Source of the DNA: Vishniacozyma victoriae
Lineage: Eukaryota; Basidiomycota; Tremellomycetes; Tremellales; Bulleribasidiaceae
Direction of reading: 5' to 3'
DNA length: 64,000 nucleotides
Assembly: GCA_017654735.1 (NCBI GenBank)
Contig: JADPYG010000093.1
Location: 114,685 to 178,684 of the forward strand
Shown: positions 12,154-23,443 of the stretch, piece after piece
How positions within the stretch are numbered: position 1 is the stretch's first letter
How the letters are laid out: each line of letters starts with the position of its first letter
The notes under the pieces: generated by a model
What the model was told of the DNA's origin: nothing
Databases searched by the model: none
The model's input: only the letters and a program-made list of their open reading frames with translations
Program-made: the position numbers and the translations under genes

Positions 12154-15100
12154 ATGGAGAGTCCGGAGAGTCGAGAGATCACTCCATTACTTCGACCGGT
12201 CCATTCTCGCCTGAGATCTGCGGTCATCATACCGAGTTTTTCACAGATACTCAATGAGTTGATCCAAAATTCGTTGGACGCCGGTGCAACCCGGATAGAG
12301 TGTTGGATCAATCTGGAAAGGGGAAATGAGATGATACGCGTAGAGGATGATGGTCATGGTCTTGATCGGGATAGCTGGAGTTTCATCGGCGGAGCTTCTG
12401 GTACGTCCATCATTTCAATAATGACGATTCAGGCTGAACGGCAGCGTCTAGCAAAGACCGTACCAGTGCCCAATGCGGGCCGACTGATACATATGGCTTC
12501 CGAGGAGAAGGTAAGTGATACTAATTTTCACAAGCTGACCCCAGCTCTCGCTTCGATAACATCATTAGGACTACTCGAAATAACGTCCAAGACCGCTAGA
12601 TCGAGGCATACCCATACCAAGGTCATAAAGGTATGAGACCTTTGGCTTCCAGGGCGTCAATACTGACTTGCCAGAACGGTACACCCGTGTTTGCTGGACT
12701 GTCTAATCGTTCGATCTCAGGAGGGCATGGGACTACAGTCTCCGTCAAAGATATCTTTCACAATGTAAGGCTGCAATGATTCGGCTTTAGCTGATAGTAG
12801 ATCCCAGTGAGATACGCCTCACTCATCGCCACTCCACCTGCTACCATCATCAATGCATGTAGGAAGGTGATCGAGTCGCTAGCTCTCGTTCGACCTGGTG
12901 TCAAGTGGATCTTGTGGGAGGATAGGCCTTCCGTCGGGACTACAGCGGGCGGGCCAAAGAAGATCATCAGTATCAACGGGGTATGTCCCCAATCTTGAAT
13001 GTATTAACCATTGACGAGTAGGGGAAAACAAGTGCGGACATCTACCGCAGTATATACGGGAATGCTCTCACCGAGGTATGTCCAGCCTGACGAGGCATGA
13101 GCTGACAGAATAGCGAGTCCAGAACATAAGAGTATCCTCGGAAGAGAAGCGTATAGATGGCTTCATCAGTCTCTGCGGAGCCATCAGTCAGGTACGTACT
13201 CCCTCATCTCACCGGGTCAGCACTGACCTCACAGACTAGCCAACATCTCTGTACTACTCATTAAGTCATGATACAAATCTGATAGACAGATATAAACCAC
13301 TTTCCGATCGATCGTACCGATATTCACATGGCTATAGCAAAACGATTCGCCTCGAGTCGATTTTCGAAAATGACCCAGGACGATATAGAGACTCCGGAAA
13401 TCAGCTATGGTGCGTCTACCCTAGACTCCCTGTCACTGATGTGATAGGTCAAAGGCGATCGCCGAGGCGGCTTGAGAGGTACCCAATCTATGTGCTTGAT
13501 GTTACCCTTCCGGCTGAAGAGGTTGATCTGGCTTATGATCCCAAGAAGCGGATTCTAGGCTATCGCGTGAGTGACTCGAGTCGGAGTACCGAGAGCTGAT
13601 GGATAGGATATTGATACTGTCAAATCGATCGTTCTTGCTGTTGTCGATCAGTTCTTGAAGCGACATTGCTTTGTCAGCAAGAAGAATGAGGAACTACAGG
13701 AACAGAATGGGACTCCTCGTCGGAACTGTACGAGGACTACCCAAGAAGGGTCGGGACGGTCACCCGCAAGATCACAGCTGCGTCAGGGGTCAGAGGCCCG
13801 ACACGATACACCAGCACGACGAGACGGGATCATGACTGAGCGACCCCATACCGGACTCGAAGAGGAATACCCGAGATTATCGTCGCAGATGCCGCCTCCC
13901 AAATCCATTCCGCTTAAACGACCCGCTCTCTCCGAAGTCGTGAACACCCCGTCTAGGACGGTCACGTCAAACAACCGAAACCGGAGGACATTGGAGGATA
14001 GCGGTCTTGCTGGAGATGAAGAGTCGCGGGGCCGATTGACGGTGGAGAGCTCCGGGAAGAGACACAAATGGATCGAGGATATCGTTGCGGTACGTTCATT
14101 TCCAAGTAATCCCCCAGTCTCATCTTTGATCATCTCACTACTACGCCGCCACACCCTCATTCCCTCAGTCACCTCATAAAGTGCACCTGCATAGCTTCGA
14201 CCAACTTTGTGAGACCGTGCGGGTAGTCGATACTGAATGTGAATGAAGGAAGGAACGGGACTACATCTCGACATCGTGATCACTAACATCGTAGAGGCTT
14301 AACACAGGAGTCATGCCATTTTCACCCTCCACCTCTCAAGCTCCCACCACCTTCAAGGATCGGCTCCTCCAAGCAGCAAAAGACCCAATGAAGGACAATA
14401 TCCACTCTTGCAATCACGCACCATCCGCCTATAACCCCACCACCAACATCGCATTTACGACCGAATCGCTCGCTACTGCCACAATTCTCGGCCAGGTCGA
14501 TACCAAGTTCATTGCCTGCCTTCTTCACTCGCCCAGTCCATCGCGCACACTCGTCCTCATTGATCAACATGCAGCAGACGAACGAGTTGCCGTCGAGGAA
14601 ATACTGCAAGAACTCTGCGAGGGGTTTATGAGTAATACAATCCGTCAAACCGAAGTTTCCGGACCTGCTATCGTTCTCACCCGCCTCGAAGCCCAACGAC
14701 TTGCGTCATCAGCCGTTCTCGTCATATTCGCTCGATGGGGGATCACGCTTGAATTGGAAGAACTGGGTGAGGGTGATTACATCCAAATTCCAATAAAGGC
14801 TATTCCGACCTTGCTCGCTTCCCGGCTCGCTAGGAAGGAAGCAAGTGAAATGACCCGTCTAGTCCGGATCTACCTCGATCAATTAGAAGAGCATACCACC
14901 GAGCTTGAATTGCTCATTTCGAAATACGACAACGGAGATATTGACGATTGGCAGAGAATTCAACGATGGATGCCGAAAGAAATGCTGGAATTGGCAAATT
15001 CGAAAGCGTGTCGAAGTATGTAGTTCTCTCCTGTATCAGTAGATAGGGCTAACCGGCAGATGCGATCATGTTTCAAGATCCACTTGATCTGGATCAATGC

Positions 15101-15250
15101 AAGAGACTTGTCTATCGATTATCAAAAGCTCGATCGCCTTGGATCTGTGCGCATGGGAGACCGAGTATGGTACCCCTTGGATTGATTGGTCAGGGTCAAG
15201 TAGGCGTTAAGAGGACGATTGACTGGGGAAAGCTTAATCTTAAATCATAA
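12154..15250 (+). CDS. MLH3: DNA mismatch repair protein MLH3 (MutL homologue)
   Basis: Multi-exon MutL family gene. The N-terminal GHKL ATPase is clear: NELIQNSLDAGA (motif I), VEDDGHGL (motif II) and, across a spliced junction at about 12510-12545, GFRGEALASI (motif III). A poorly conserved linker follows. The C-terminal domain carries the endonuclease motif DQHAADERVAVEE (about 14562-14600, the DQHA-x2-E-x4-E pattern), and the protein ends with ACRNAIMF and the CAHGRPSM metal-site motif. The joined ACRNAIMF needs the intron beginning at about 15017. The intact endonuclease and CxHGRP motifs point to MLH3 rather than MLH1, which lacks the DQHA motif; PMS1 is the main alternative. MLH3 works with MLH1 to nick DNA in mismatch repair and meiotic crossover resolution. 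The TAA stop is at 15248-15250. Confidence 0.85.
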
Positions 15251-16117
15251 TCCAATCTTGGTACATGCATCTATAACACAGTACGATCTGGTGCACAATT
15301 CGCCAAAACTCAGGCTGCTCCTTCCTATGGTCGAGGTACGTTTTCCACCTTTACTTAACCTGGTCGCAGTGTTGTTCCGGCCTCCCTTCCTTAAGGTGGT
15401 CGCAGTGATGTTTCGAGCCTCTCCTCTCCCACGTATCTTGAGCTCGGACCTCCTCCTCATTATCTTCCACTTTTCTTAACATGGTCGCAGTGGTGTTCCA
15501 GCCTTCTTCCTGCCACGTGGCCATTATCATAGTAGCTTTCCTTAACATGGTCGCGATGCTGTTCCAGCCTCCCTTCTCAACAAGGATGAGTATATCTCCT
15601 GCTACGGCCCACCCAGGGACTTGTCGATTGGAGACGATGTTTCTACATATGTTGCGGAGGTCCGTAGCAAATTTACCCATTTTCGAATATCACACTAGAT
15701 TCCTTGTAGGTGAGCTGGCGCTGTAGAGGAAGATGAAAGCTGTTCCACTCGTCTTTGATTGATCACTTAAGAGCCAGTCTACGGCGAGATAAGCCGGCCG
15801 GACCATCCTTAAACCCGATAGAAGCTCGTCTGACTATTTGGCGTCACCCATTCAGGCTTGTCTTTTCGAAAGGTGATTTCAGTTTAGCTCACAGGACCAA
15901 GACGCAGGGGGCTTCTTGAAACGGTGAGTGGAGCCATTGTGAAGGGAATGAAGATTTCTCAGCGTAAGAGCCCCTGGTTCCTCGGTAAGCTACCTTTCAA
16001 GCACTTCCTTTCAAACTGCTATACGATGGCTTGGTACTTATATCAGGGGTCTGGACGCTGATGCCCCTCACTCCTCTCCACTCTACATCATCACAACCCC
16101 TTTCAAACTACTCCACA
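15251..16117. other. Intergenic accessory DNA with degenerate repeats
   Basis: About 870 bp between MLH3 and the next orphan gene. The first part holds four diverged copies of a roughly 35-bp unit (listed separately). The rest shows no convincing coding signal. The last 100 bp, pyrimidine-rich with CACAACCCC and CTACTCCACA just before the ATG at 16118, look like a fungal promoter and 5' UTR. Confidence 0.5.
15355..15577. repeat. Four diverged copies of a ~35-bp repeat
   Basis: Copies start at 15355, 15391, 15476 and 15542. The consensus begins TTAACATGGTCGCAGTG and continues TGTTCCAGCCTCCCTT. The first two are directly adjacent (36-bp step); the others are spread by 85 and 66 bp. The repeat lies just after the MLH3 stop, perhaps inside its 3' UTR. 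On the plus strand the copies translate to a repeated VAV(V/L)F(R/Q)(P/A) pattern, but the frames are broken and no gene is claimed. Confidence 0.75.
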
Positions 16118-16899
16118 ATGCAACAAGACGACTCTTTTTACTCTGAGGTCCATCATGTATGTCACTATGACCCGTCCACATGACTAACGAAATTCAGGGG
16201 GAGTCACACGCACAGCGGGTCGATATCGATATCACCCAATACGAAGTCATTGATCTCAAGCCCGATTCGGAATATCTCTATCAGCCTACCAAGGGATTGG
16301 GTGCTGGCCGCTGCACTTTATGGCACTGGCCAGGTGCTGCTGGATCTGGTATACCTACATCAGCACATTATGAAAAGCCCTGCCTCTATAAAGATGGAAA
16401 GGGCGGACTTCACTTCCCGGAACGTGGAACCGAGATGAAATGTGATGGAAATTCAATGATCATCTATGATACTCCGACCACCCAGGGCGACTCCTGCGCA
16501 AGTTCAAACCACCCAGCCATCTCTGAGCGACCCCCGAAGGACAACCTATGGAATCGCTCCTTTCATGGACACCCGGGAGCGACAACGATTGCCGAAGACT
16601 TGGTTCGGAAAGTCGCCGGTACAGCCACCAATTTGTGCAGAACGACAAAGTCCCTCGTCGAATCCCGCCTCGACAACTTTCGCAAAACCCCATCCAAACG
16701 TGAATACATTTCAGCAATCAGCGACCCCAACGATAGCACGTCGTCGTCAGATACGATCAAGCAGGTCAAGTCGGACCAGGTTCCCGAGGATAGGGACGGG
16801 CCAGCTTTCCGAGGGTGGAGGGGGGGGAGTAGAAATGCAGATTGGAAGTCAGGGTTTTGTGGGAAGCAGGCAAGTGGAATGACCAGTAGCCGTATCTGA
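16118..16899 (+). CDS. Hypothetical protein, orphan
   Basis: Two exons, 16118-16156 and 16198-16899, joined by a 41-nt GT-AG intron with a CTAAC branch site, give a 246-residue protein. I do not recognise a family. The N-terminal half is Gly/Trp/Tyr-containing and looks folded (YQPTKGLGAGRCTLWHWPGA); the C-terminal third is Ser/Lys-rich and likely disordered. No signal peptide or membrane segment is visible. It sits in an accessory stretch between MLH3 and a helicase remnant, so it may be lineage-specific. The ATG at 16118 is preceded by a typical pyrimidine-rich leader. Confidence 0.55.
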
Positions 16900-17263
16900 T
16901 TCCCTGGTTATTTGTGTACTCCCTAGTCTTGGTCCCATCTCAGTCGACTTATGTATACACGAGTGCTACGTCCTGTCTTCCCGGACACACCCGGATCAGT
17001 TGTCAACCCGTTCCAGCAGCCACTAATCCACTTTCAACGCTGTGCGACCGGTAGTGGAGCCTTGACTATGCCTAGTTGCCGTGGCATCACTAAGCTGGAC
17101 ATGTCTGGCAATTTCATGACGGAAAAGATACATATACTCGCTAGAAGACTAGCTACCTATATATTATCTGATTCTACTACTGCCAAGTCGAATCACCTTA
17201 TGGGTTGATTTTATGACTGCAAGTTCAAAGCGGAGGCCGTATATGTCATGATATCTGACGAAT
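16900..17263. other. Intergenic region
   Basis: About 360 bp between the orphan gene and the helicase remnant, which are convergent. Short open frames exist but none has coding character. AT-rich 3' UTR sequence with TATATTATCTG at about 17158-17168 is the only notable feature. Confidence 0.45.
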
Positions 17264-18110
17264 TTATGTCATTGTATCGGCCGAATTGATCGCCATGATG
17301 TTATAGACATGTACGTCTAGTACATCTCTGTTCGAATCAGGTGGTGTTCGATGGTGACGACCGTTTCGTTGGTCGTAGGAGAATTGATTCCAGGGTGTTG
17401 TCTGATCATTAGCAAGCAACAAGAGTAGGCGGTAGTTGACATACCAAATTGATGACGATATTGGTCCGGAAAAGATTGATCCCAACACCTGCTACAGGAG
17501 AACAAAACAGGATTCGGGTTTTCGGAGGCACCGTCCCTTCCGAGGCGGTAGCTGGATGATCTTCGTCCATGTTCACCTCCACCTCAATCCTTCTTCGTTC
17601 GGATTGGGTGACACTTCCATCATACCCTCGACTCTCCAATTCCTGACATCAGCGCAACTCACACCAGAAAGGGTACATGAACGTACGAAAAGAACCGCCG
17701 GTTCCGCCTGTCGGCTATCACAGTGTATCGTGAACTTCGCCTCCTTTCCGATGGGTACCTGGATTCAGGATGAGATCAATCCCAGCGTTGATCTTGGATG
17801 AAGTTCGATGATTCTCGAGCTCCTCAGGTGTCTTGGGCAGACCGCGGACAAAGTACGCAGGCGCGATAGTAGCAGCCTTTGCAGCGTTGTATGTCGGTCC
17901 GAAGTACCCCAGTTCACCCCTGCCATTAGCGACACAACGATTATATGGACTCACTCGAAGCCTCGGTCATCCCCCAGCTTCTCCTTGCGAGCCTCGCATA
18001 CTCGATGCAAGTACTCGTTTACGTCTTCAATCTCATCATCCCGAAGTTGGACGTTGATTGTGGTCTGAGTCAACTTCCCAAGCGAAAGCAGCCGATTTGT
18101 TTTCGGGCTT
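17264..18110 (-). pseudogene. SNF2-type helicase C-terminal remnant
   Basis: Several blocks in order on the minus strand read like the second RecA lobe of a SNF2/Rad54-type ATPase. A block with LGKLTQTTINVQL and ARKEKLGDD (about 17960-18085) resembles the region after helicase motif III. GELGYFGPTYNAAKAATIAPAYF follows across a 35-nt intron. A third block gives RILFCSPVAGVGINLFRTN (motif V-like), and after a GTATGT intron PWNQFSYDQRNGRHHR (motif VI-like, DQ..GR.HR). It ends in TAA at 17264-17266. The N-terminal RecA lobe with Walker A and DEAH box is absent, and I could not join blocks two and three in one frame. It is most likely a decayed helicase gene, though a short gene with unusual introns cannot be excluded. 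Confidence 0.55.
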
Positions 18111-18321
18111 GATGTACATGTACAACTCGACTCGATCCAAGTCTTATATCCTTTGTGTCCTTCGAAACGTGTTGTCTATCGTCAGCAGTGCCGATACGGA
18201 GGAAGGCACACGACTGCAGAGGGAGACACACTCCTTTGACGTCGAGGCATCTTCCTTTGACTTTCAGAGCCTATTTGGTAAACGCTTGGACCTGATGCCC
18301 TAGATCTTCAGTATCAAGGGT

Positions 18322-18885
18322 ATGTCAGAATCCAGCTTTGATAGTCCGGTTGGCAGTACTGTAGATAAAGGTCCTTCTACTGCCATACTTGCGTTATCTT
18401 TCTTCATAGCTACGTCCATAAAGATGTCAGCAGGTAGGACAGAGACTAGCAGTACCAGCACCAACGCCGAGAGTACCAAGTACTCGAGCCAAGCCTCCAC
18501 TCTTACCCCGCTCACCGCCAGACAAGAGGGCAAGAGATCCGTCACCGACGCTGTCGACTCATCGAGTCGTCCTTCCACCCCTCCCCGCAAACGACCCAGC
18601 ACTGCCATGAACCCCAGTCATGGTCTGACGTTCAATGATGGAAGGAAAGATACTTGGGTCCCTATGGCTCCTGCTACCAAGCAATTCTCGGTAAACACCA
18701 AAGTCACACGTGATGGTAAGCTTCAATCCCTTACAGAGTTTACGGAGTCGAGGGATGGTGGAATACAACACAGGAATAAGGAGGGATTCTGGGGCGATCT
18801 GACCACGTTGCCCAACGGGGAAGCGTGTACTGATCAGGGCAATGTTACGTATGGATTCAGTAAAGGGAAGTGGAACAGAATTTGA
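18322..18885 (+). CDS. Hypothetical protein, small and Ser/Thr-rich
   Basis: Single open frame of 187 codons. I do not recognise it. The N-terminal part holds one short hydrophobic run (ILALSFFIATSI), followed by a Ser/Thr/Pro-rich disordered region. The C-terminal 80 residues look more ordered (TWVPMAPATKQFSVNTKVTR, GFWGDLTTLPNG). An alternative start at 18424 (MSAGRTE) would drop the hydrophobic run and may be the real one. Codon use is ordinary for the window. Confidence 0.45.
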   Translation: MSESSFDSPVGSTVDKGPSTAILALSFFIATSIKMSAGRTETSSTSTNAESTKYSSQASTLTPLTARQEGKRSVTDAVDSSSRPSTPPRKRPSTAMNPSHGLTFNDGRKDTWVPMAPATKQFSVNTKVTRDGKLQSLTEFTESRDGGIQHRNKEGFWGDLTTLPNGEACTDQGNVTYGFSKGKWNRI

Positions 18886-19137
18886 CGGAAGAATGCCGGA
18901 TAATCATGCTCTTTCTGATCCCTTGCTGGTCACGTCGACGTGTAAATGATTGAGAATACGAAAATGCATATGAACACCACAAGCCATGACAACCTGTAGA
19001 ATACTACACATTCCGAAGAGGGAATAGGATAGGTCGGAGGGTCTCTAATCTAACCAAACCGGTACCAACGTTATATAACATACAGTAAGAGAAAAAGAGA
19101 AAAATAAGAGTCGAGGTCATATCACTCCAAAAAAAGC

Positions 19138-22100
19138 TTATAGCTCTTCATCAGTGAATACTTCCTCTCCCCTCTTTCTTCGTGCCATTCGCTCCTTCTT
19201 TGCTTTACGGAGTTCAGCGGCAGACTTCTTCTTTTCCTTCTTGACGGCAGCGATGGGGTTTCCGAGGGCATCGTATTTGACCTCTTCCTCCTCTCCGACC
19301 TTGGGGCCGATTCGTTCACCGTTTCCTTGACCCTCAGTCCAATCCTGGCCTCTGTTGCTGTCAGCGTTGTTCTAAACATGTGGAAGAAGGTGAGGGATGA
19401 AGAGAGGATGAAGGAATAGATGAGACGCAGCATAGGTAGATGTGTGAGAGTTTTTCCGTTGTCTTCGGTCCAGTCTTGCCCTCTCCAAATGACCCTCGCG
19501 ACTGTCCAATCTCGTCCCCTGTGAAAGAAGCAGAAGAAGTAGGGAGATAGGGAATGAGGAAGAAGGGGAAAGTACCGGAAACGTTCTAAATATTCTACCG
19601 ATGAGGAGGAATGGGACTAAACTTACGAAGCAACAAGGTAACCATCGTTCATGGCCCAGATCTCCTTACAGACGTTCTCAGAGAACTCTCTGTTGTGGGT
19701 GATAACCAACACACCACCCTCGAACTTGGCCAAAGCGGCGATAAGGGCGGAAAGGGACTCTCGGTCGAGATAATTGGTAGGCTCATCAAGACACATGATG
19801 TGGGGTCGTCGCCAAGTAGCAGCGGCAAGGACGACCTTGACCTTCTGTCCACCGGAAAGACCTCGCATAGAGTTGTGGGAAGTGAATTCAGACTCGAGAC
19901 CGAAATCTTCAAAGTGCTTTTCGATTTCTCGTCGAACCAAAGGTCGCATGAGACCGAGTCGTTGAGCTTCCTTGGTGTCGAGTTCAAGGACCTTCTTTTC
20001 GAAACCTCGGGTAATGAGCTCGTCTCGAGACATCCACATGTTTTCAGCGGATGAAAGACCCTTGAAAGAGATTTCGTATTCGTAAGACTGCTTGAGCTTC
20101 TTTCGTGCGATAAGCTCATCAATGATTCGCTTGACACCCTCCTTGACGACGGTAGCTCCTTCCTTCATCTTGGCCTCTTCCTCGGCAGACATGGTTCGGT
20201 TGGCCTTGTGCAACTCCTCCAAATCCTCACCGGTCTGGTATCGCCACAACATGTACTCCAAAGGAGTAGAGTCGAGATGGTTATCGATATGGTGGAAAGC
20301 GTGTTGGGCAACGTAACCAATGACCAAATTGGGGTGTTTCCACATGGTACCACCGAGATTGGGTTCAGTCTCTCCAGTCAAGATCTTGACCAAAGTAGAT
20401 TTACCGGAACCGTTGGGACCGAGAATGGCGACTCGGGAAGAAAGAGAGACTTGGAGAGAGATGTTGTACAACTGTTGTTGAGGAGATCCAGGGTACTGGA
20501 AAGAAACATCTCGCATCTTCATCAATGCCTTCTCCTTGGTCTTGACACCGTCGAGGAATGGAGGGTCGGGGAGCTTGAACTGGTAGTCCTCGGCGACATC
20601 CAACTGGAAGTAGGCTCGGGCCTCGGGAACGTGACCGACAAAGGCTTCGAGGTTACCGGGATATCTCTTGAGCTTGAAGTTGTTCAAGTGGAGAGTATCG
20701 GTAATGGTTCGGTTAAGGAAATCGGAATCGTGCGAGACAATGATGGAGGTACAGTTGGTGAGGGAGGTGAGGTAGTCGATCAACCAAGTAACGTTGATAA
20801 CATCCAAATGATTGGTAGGCTCATCAAGCAACAAGATATCGGCCTTGAACAAGATAGCTCGGGCAAGAGCGAGCTTCATCTTCCAACCACCGGAAAGCGA
20901 TCCGATACCGGCAACCTGCTTCTTGGCGTCGAAACCGACAGCCTCGAGGGTCTCGATGATCTCCTCGGGGGAAGCCAAGAGTCGCTTGTCGGAAAGGACC
21001 CAGTCCTTGACAGAGATCTCGGCCTCGGAACCATCGATATCGTGCTGGACGTAGAAAGTTCGGACCTCGGTTGGTGGAGGGAAACCATCGACTTGGTTGT
21101 TGATGATGGCGTTCATGAGGGTAGATTTACCGGAACCGTTTCGACCACAAAGACCGTATCGGTGACCTCGCTTCAATCGCATGTTGGCGTGGTGCAACAA
21201 GATCTTGGCACCGTAGGCCAAGTTGAACTGCTCAATGTTGCAGAGATCCTCACCCTCTTCCTCATCGGCAAACTTGACCTCCTCTCCCTCGGCCTCGTCG
21301 GCCTTCTTCTGGAGGAGTTCTCGGATAGCGGGTAGAGCATCGTAAGATGGGGCAGCGAGCTTGGCGTAGGACTCAATAGCAGACTCCCAAGTCTTTTGGT
21401 CAAAGTTGTGGGCATTGACGAGGGAAGCAGTCAAGACACCAGCGTAAGCGAGACCGGGGTTGGAAGCGTCAACAGACTGGTTGCCGTGCTTCTTGAAGAG
21501 CTCGACGTAGTTGGAAGCGAGTTCTTGTCCCTCGGCAATCTTGAGTGGGGGTAGATCGGTACCGTCAGACTCGGCTGGGACTTTACCGATTCGTCGCAAA
21601 GTAGCGATAGCTCGGCCAGCAACAGCTCGGGCCTCTGGGTCGGCAATGGTCTCGAAAGTCTTGATCAATCGAGGAAGCAATTGAGGAAGGAAAGGTCGGA
21701 CAGTGTATTCAGAGTCGACGAGTTTAGACATGTTGTCGGCGATAACACAGACCTTTCGCTTGGTGGCGGTTGGTCGTTCATCGAGACCTCGGACGAGAAG
21801 GGGAGCAATGAGGGAAATGGTGGGACCTGTAACTTCGGAAACGAAAGTGGTGGCCGAGAGTAGGACAATAGTCTTGGGGACCTCCTCGATGGGGTTGAGC
21901 AAACACTTGACAAGGGCGGGGATGAATTTCTCGATCTGCCTGTTAGCGCATACCAAAGCTAAATAGCTGGAGACGTACATCCTTGTTGGTGACCAAAGCA
22001 GTAGCCTTTTCAAGGGTAACCTTGGCGGCCTTCTTGACATCGGCCTTGGTGTCCCAAACGGCAGCGGCCAAAACGGGAATCAAGTCGGGCATAGCCTGAC

Positions 22101-22814
22101 CCATCTGAGCAGGAGCAGAGTTGATCAACTGCTGCAAGATCTCGAGAGATCCGTGCTTGACCTGCCATTTACCAGCAGTCTTGATCTGTTCAAGTAGAGC
22201 GGGTAGGATGACGAAAGTAGCCCATGGGTTCATGGACTGAACGATAGCCTTGACAGCAGAGATGGAAGCGGTCTTGACGGCAGCTTCCTTGTCGGCGAAT
22301 GCCTCGAGGAGGTTGGGGAAAGGAGTGTTGGCATCGGAAGAGATGATGTATGGCTCAAGGAGCTGAGCGGCTCCGTTCTCGCAAAGGGTAGAGATGGTGG
22401 AGCATGCGGCTTCACGGTTGACGGCGGACTTCTTGTCGGTAAGGGCCTGAATGTCAGCGAGCACTCGAGCGAAGCGATAGTTGCGAGTGTCTAGGTGGCG
22501 AGATGCGAGAGTATGTAGCAAGCGGCAGAGTGGCGAGTTACTGAGCGGGAGCATTTGAAGAAGTGACAAATGTCAAATTTTCAAACGCGTCGCCACCGAC
22601 ACAGCACCCAGTATAGGAAAAAGAGACATACCTTGACGAGAGCGTCGTTCAATCCGACAGATCCAAAGAACTCGACACCGTTCTTCTTGGCGGCCTCGGC
22701 GAGAGCTAGAGAAGCCTCATCACGGGCAGACTTGTCGGCGACGAATAGGGTGGAAACGTCGAAATCGCCAGTCTTGCCGGAAGAGGTGGTAGAGGTAGCG
22801 GCGGGGGACATCAT
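19138..22814 (-). CDS. TEF3: Translation elongation factor 3 (eEF3), ABC-F type
   Basis: Fungal eEF3 uses ATP to release deacyl-tRNA from the ribosomal E site. The start is one of two adjacent ATGs at 22814 or 22811. N-terminal HEAT repeats are followed by two ABC cassettes: [10 protein letters not shown] and [10 protein letters not shown] (Walker A), [14 protein letters not shown] and [13 protein letters not shown] (signatures), and [11 protein letters not shown] and [10 protein letters not shown] (Walker B). The lysine-rich tail [21 protein letters not shown] matches eEF3 and argues against NEW1/ELF1, the nearest relative, although the stretch [10 protein letters not shown] resembles NEW1. 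The final exon begins at about 19350 ([15 protein letters not shown]) and ends in TAA at 19138. Strong codon bias leaves long open frames on the opposite strand, as expected for a very highly expressed gene. Confidence 0.9.
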
Positions 22815-23443
22815 GCTATATATCAGTCTCCGAACGAAGTGAGGAGAGTGATGTCGAGAGGCGTGCCTCAGATTCAAGAAAGGGATAGATGGATGGGGGA
22901 CATACGATTTAGATAATATAAGGGGATCGATGTTATTTTTTGTTTTGAATAAGAGTAACCTCTCTATAGAGTATGAACTCTTTTTATGTACGTGTTGTGT
23001 TGTGGGGTGTAAGAGAAAAGATGAGACTGTTTTGTAGAAACCAGTCCCTAGGATGAAGTATGGGTTGGGATAATAAGGTAGTGAAGAAAGGAGGATATCT
23101 TTGTGGAAGGGGAGTATTAGTATTAGTGAATCGAAAAAAACTGATGGGGACTACCGCTTTGGGTAGTTTATGTATTTATTATATTATATTCCTATTTAAT
23201 ATCATTTAATCCCGGTATCAGAGACACGGTTCTGAATTACGTGGAGCCGTGCCTCGCTTTAGAATCCAACAGACTGGAATTGGCCAGATGGGACTGGCTA
23301 TAGAGTAAGTTAAGTTACGGACGTGTCCGGCATAGGGTACATTAGACAAGTGGCGAGATTATCGATACATAATCCATGACTCTACGTTCTATGCTACAAT
23401 CCTGATAATGCTACACATTGACACACTCATTTTGAGCCAATGA
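22815..23443. other. eEF3 promoter region and WSS1 3' end
   Basis: About 630 bp. The part next to eEF3 is its promoter: a long AT-rich stretch (about 23168-23210) and T-rich tracts on the coding strand, usual for a strong fungal promoter. No open frame or RNA gene is supported. Confidence 0.5.

Noticed and set aside
20208..21335. 375-codon plus-strand frame across eEF3
   Set aside because: Same effect of codon bias as in EF-2; the sense strand is clearly eEF3.
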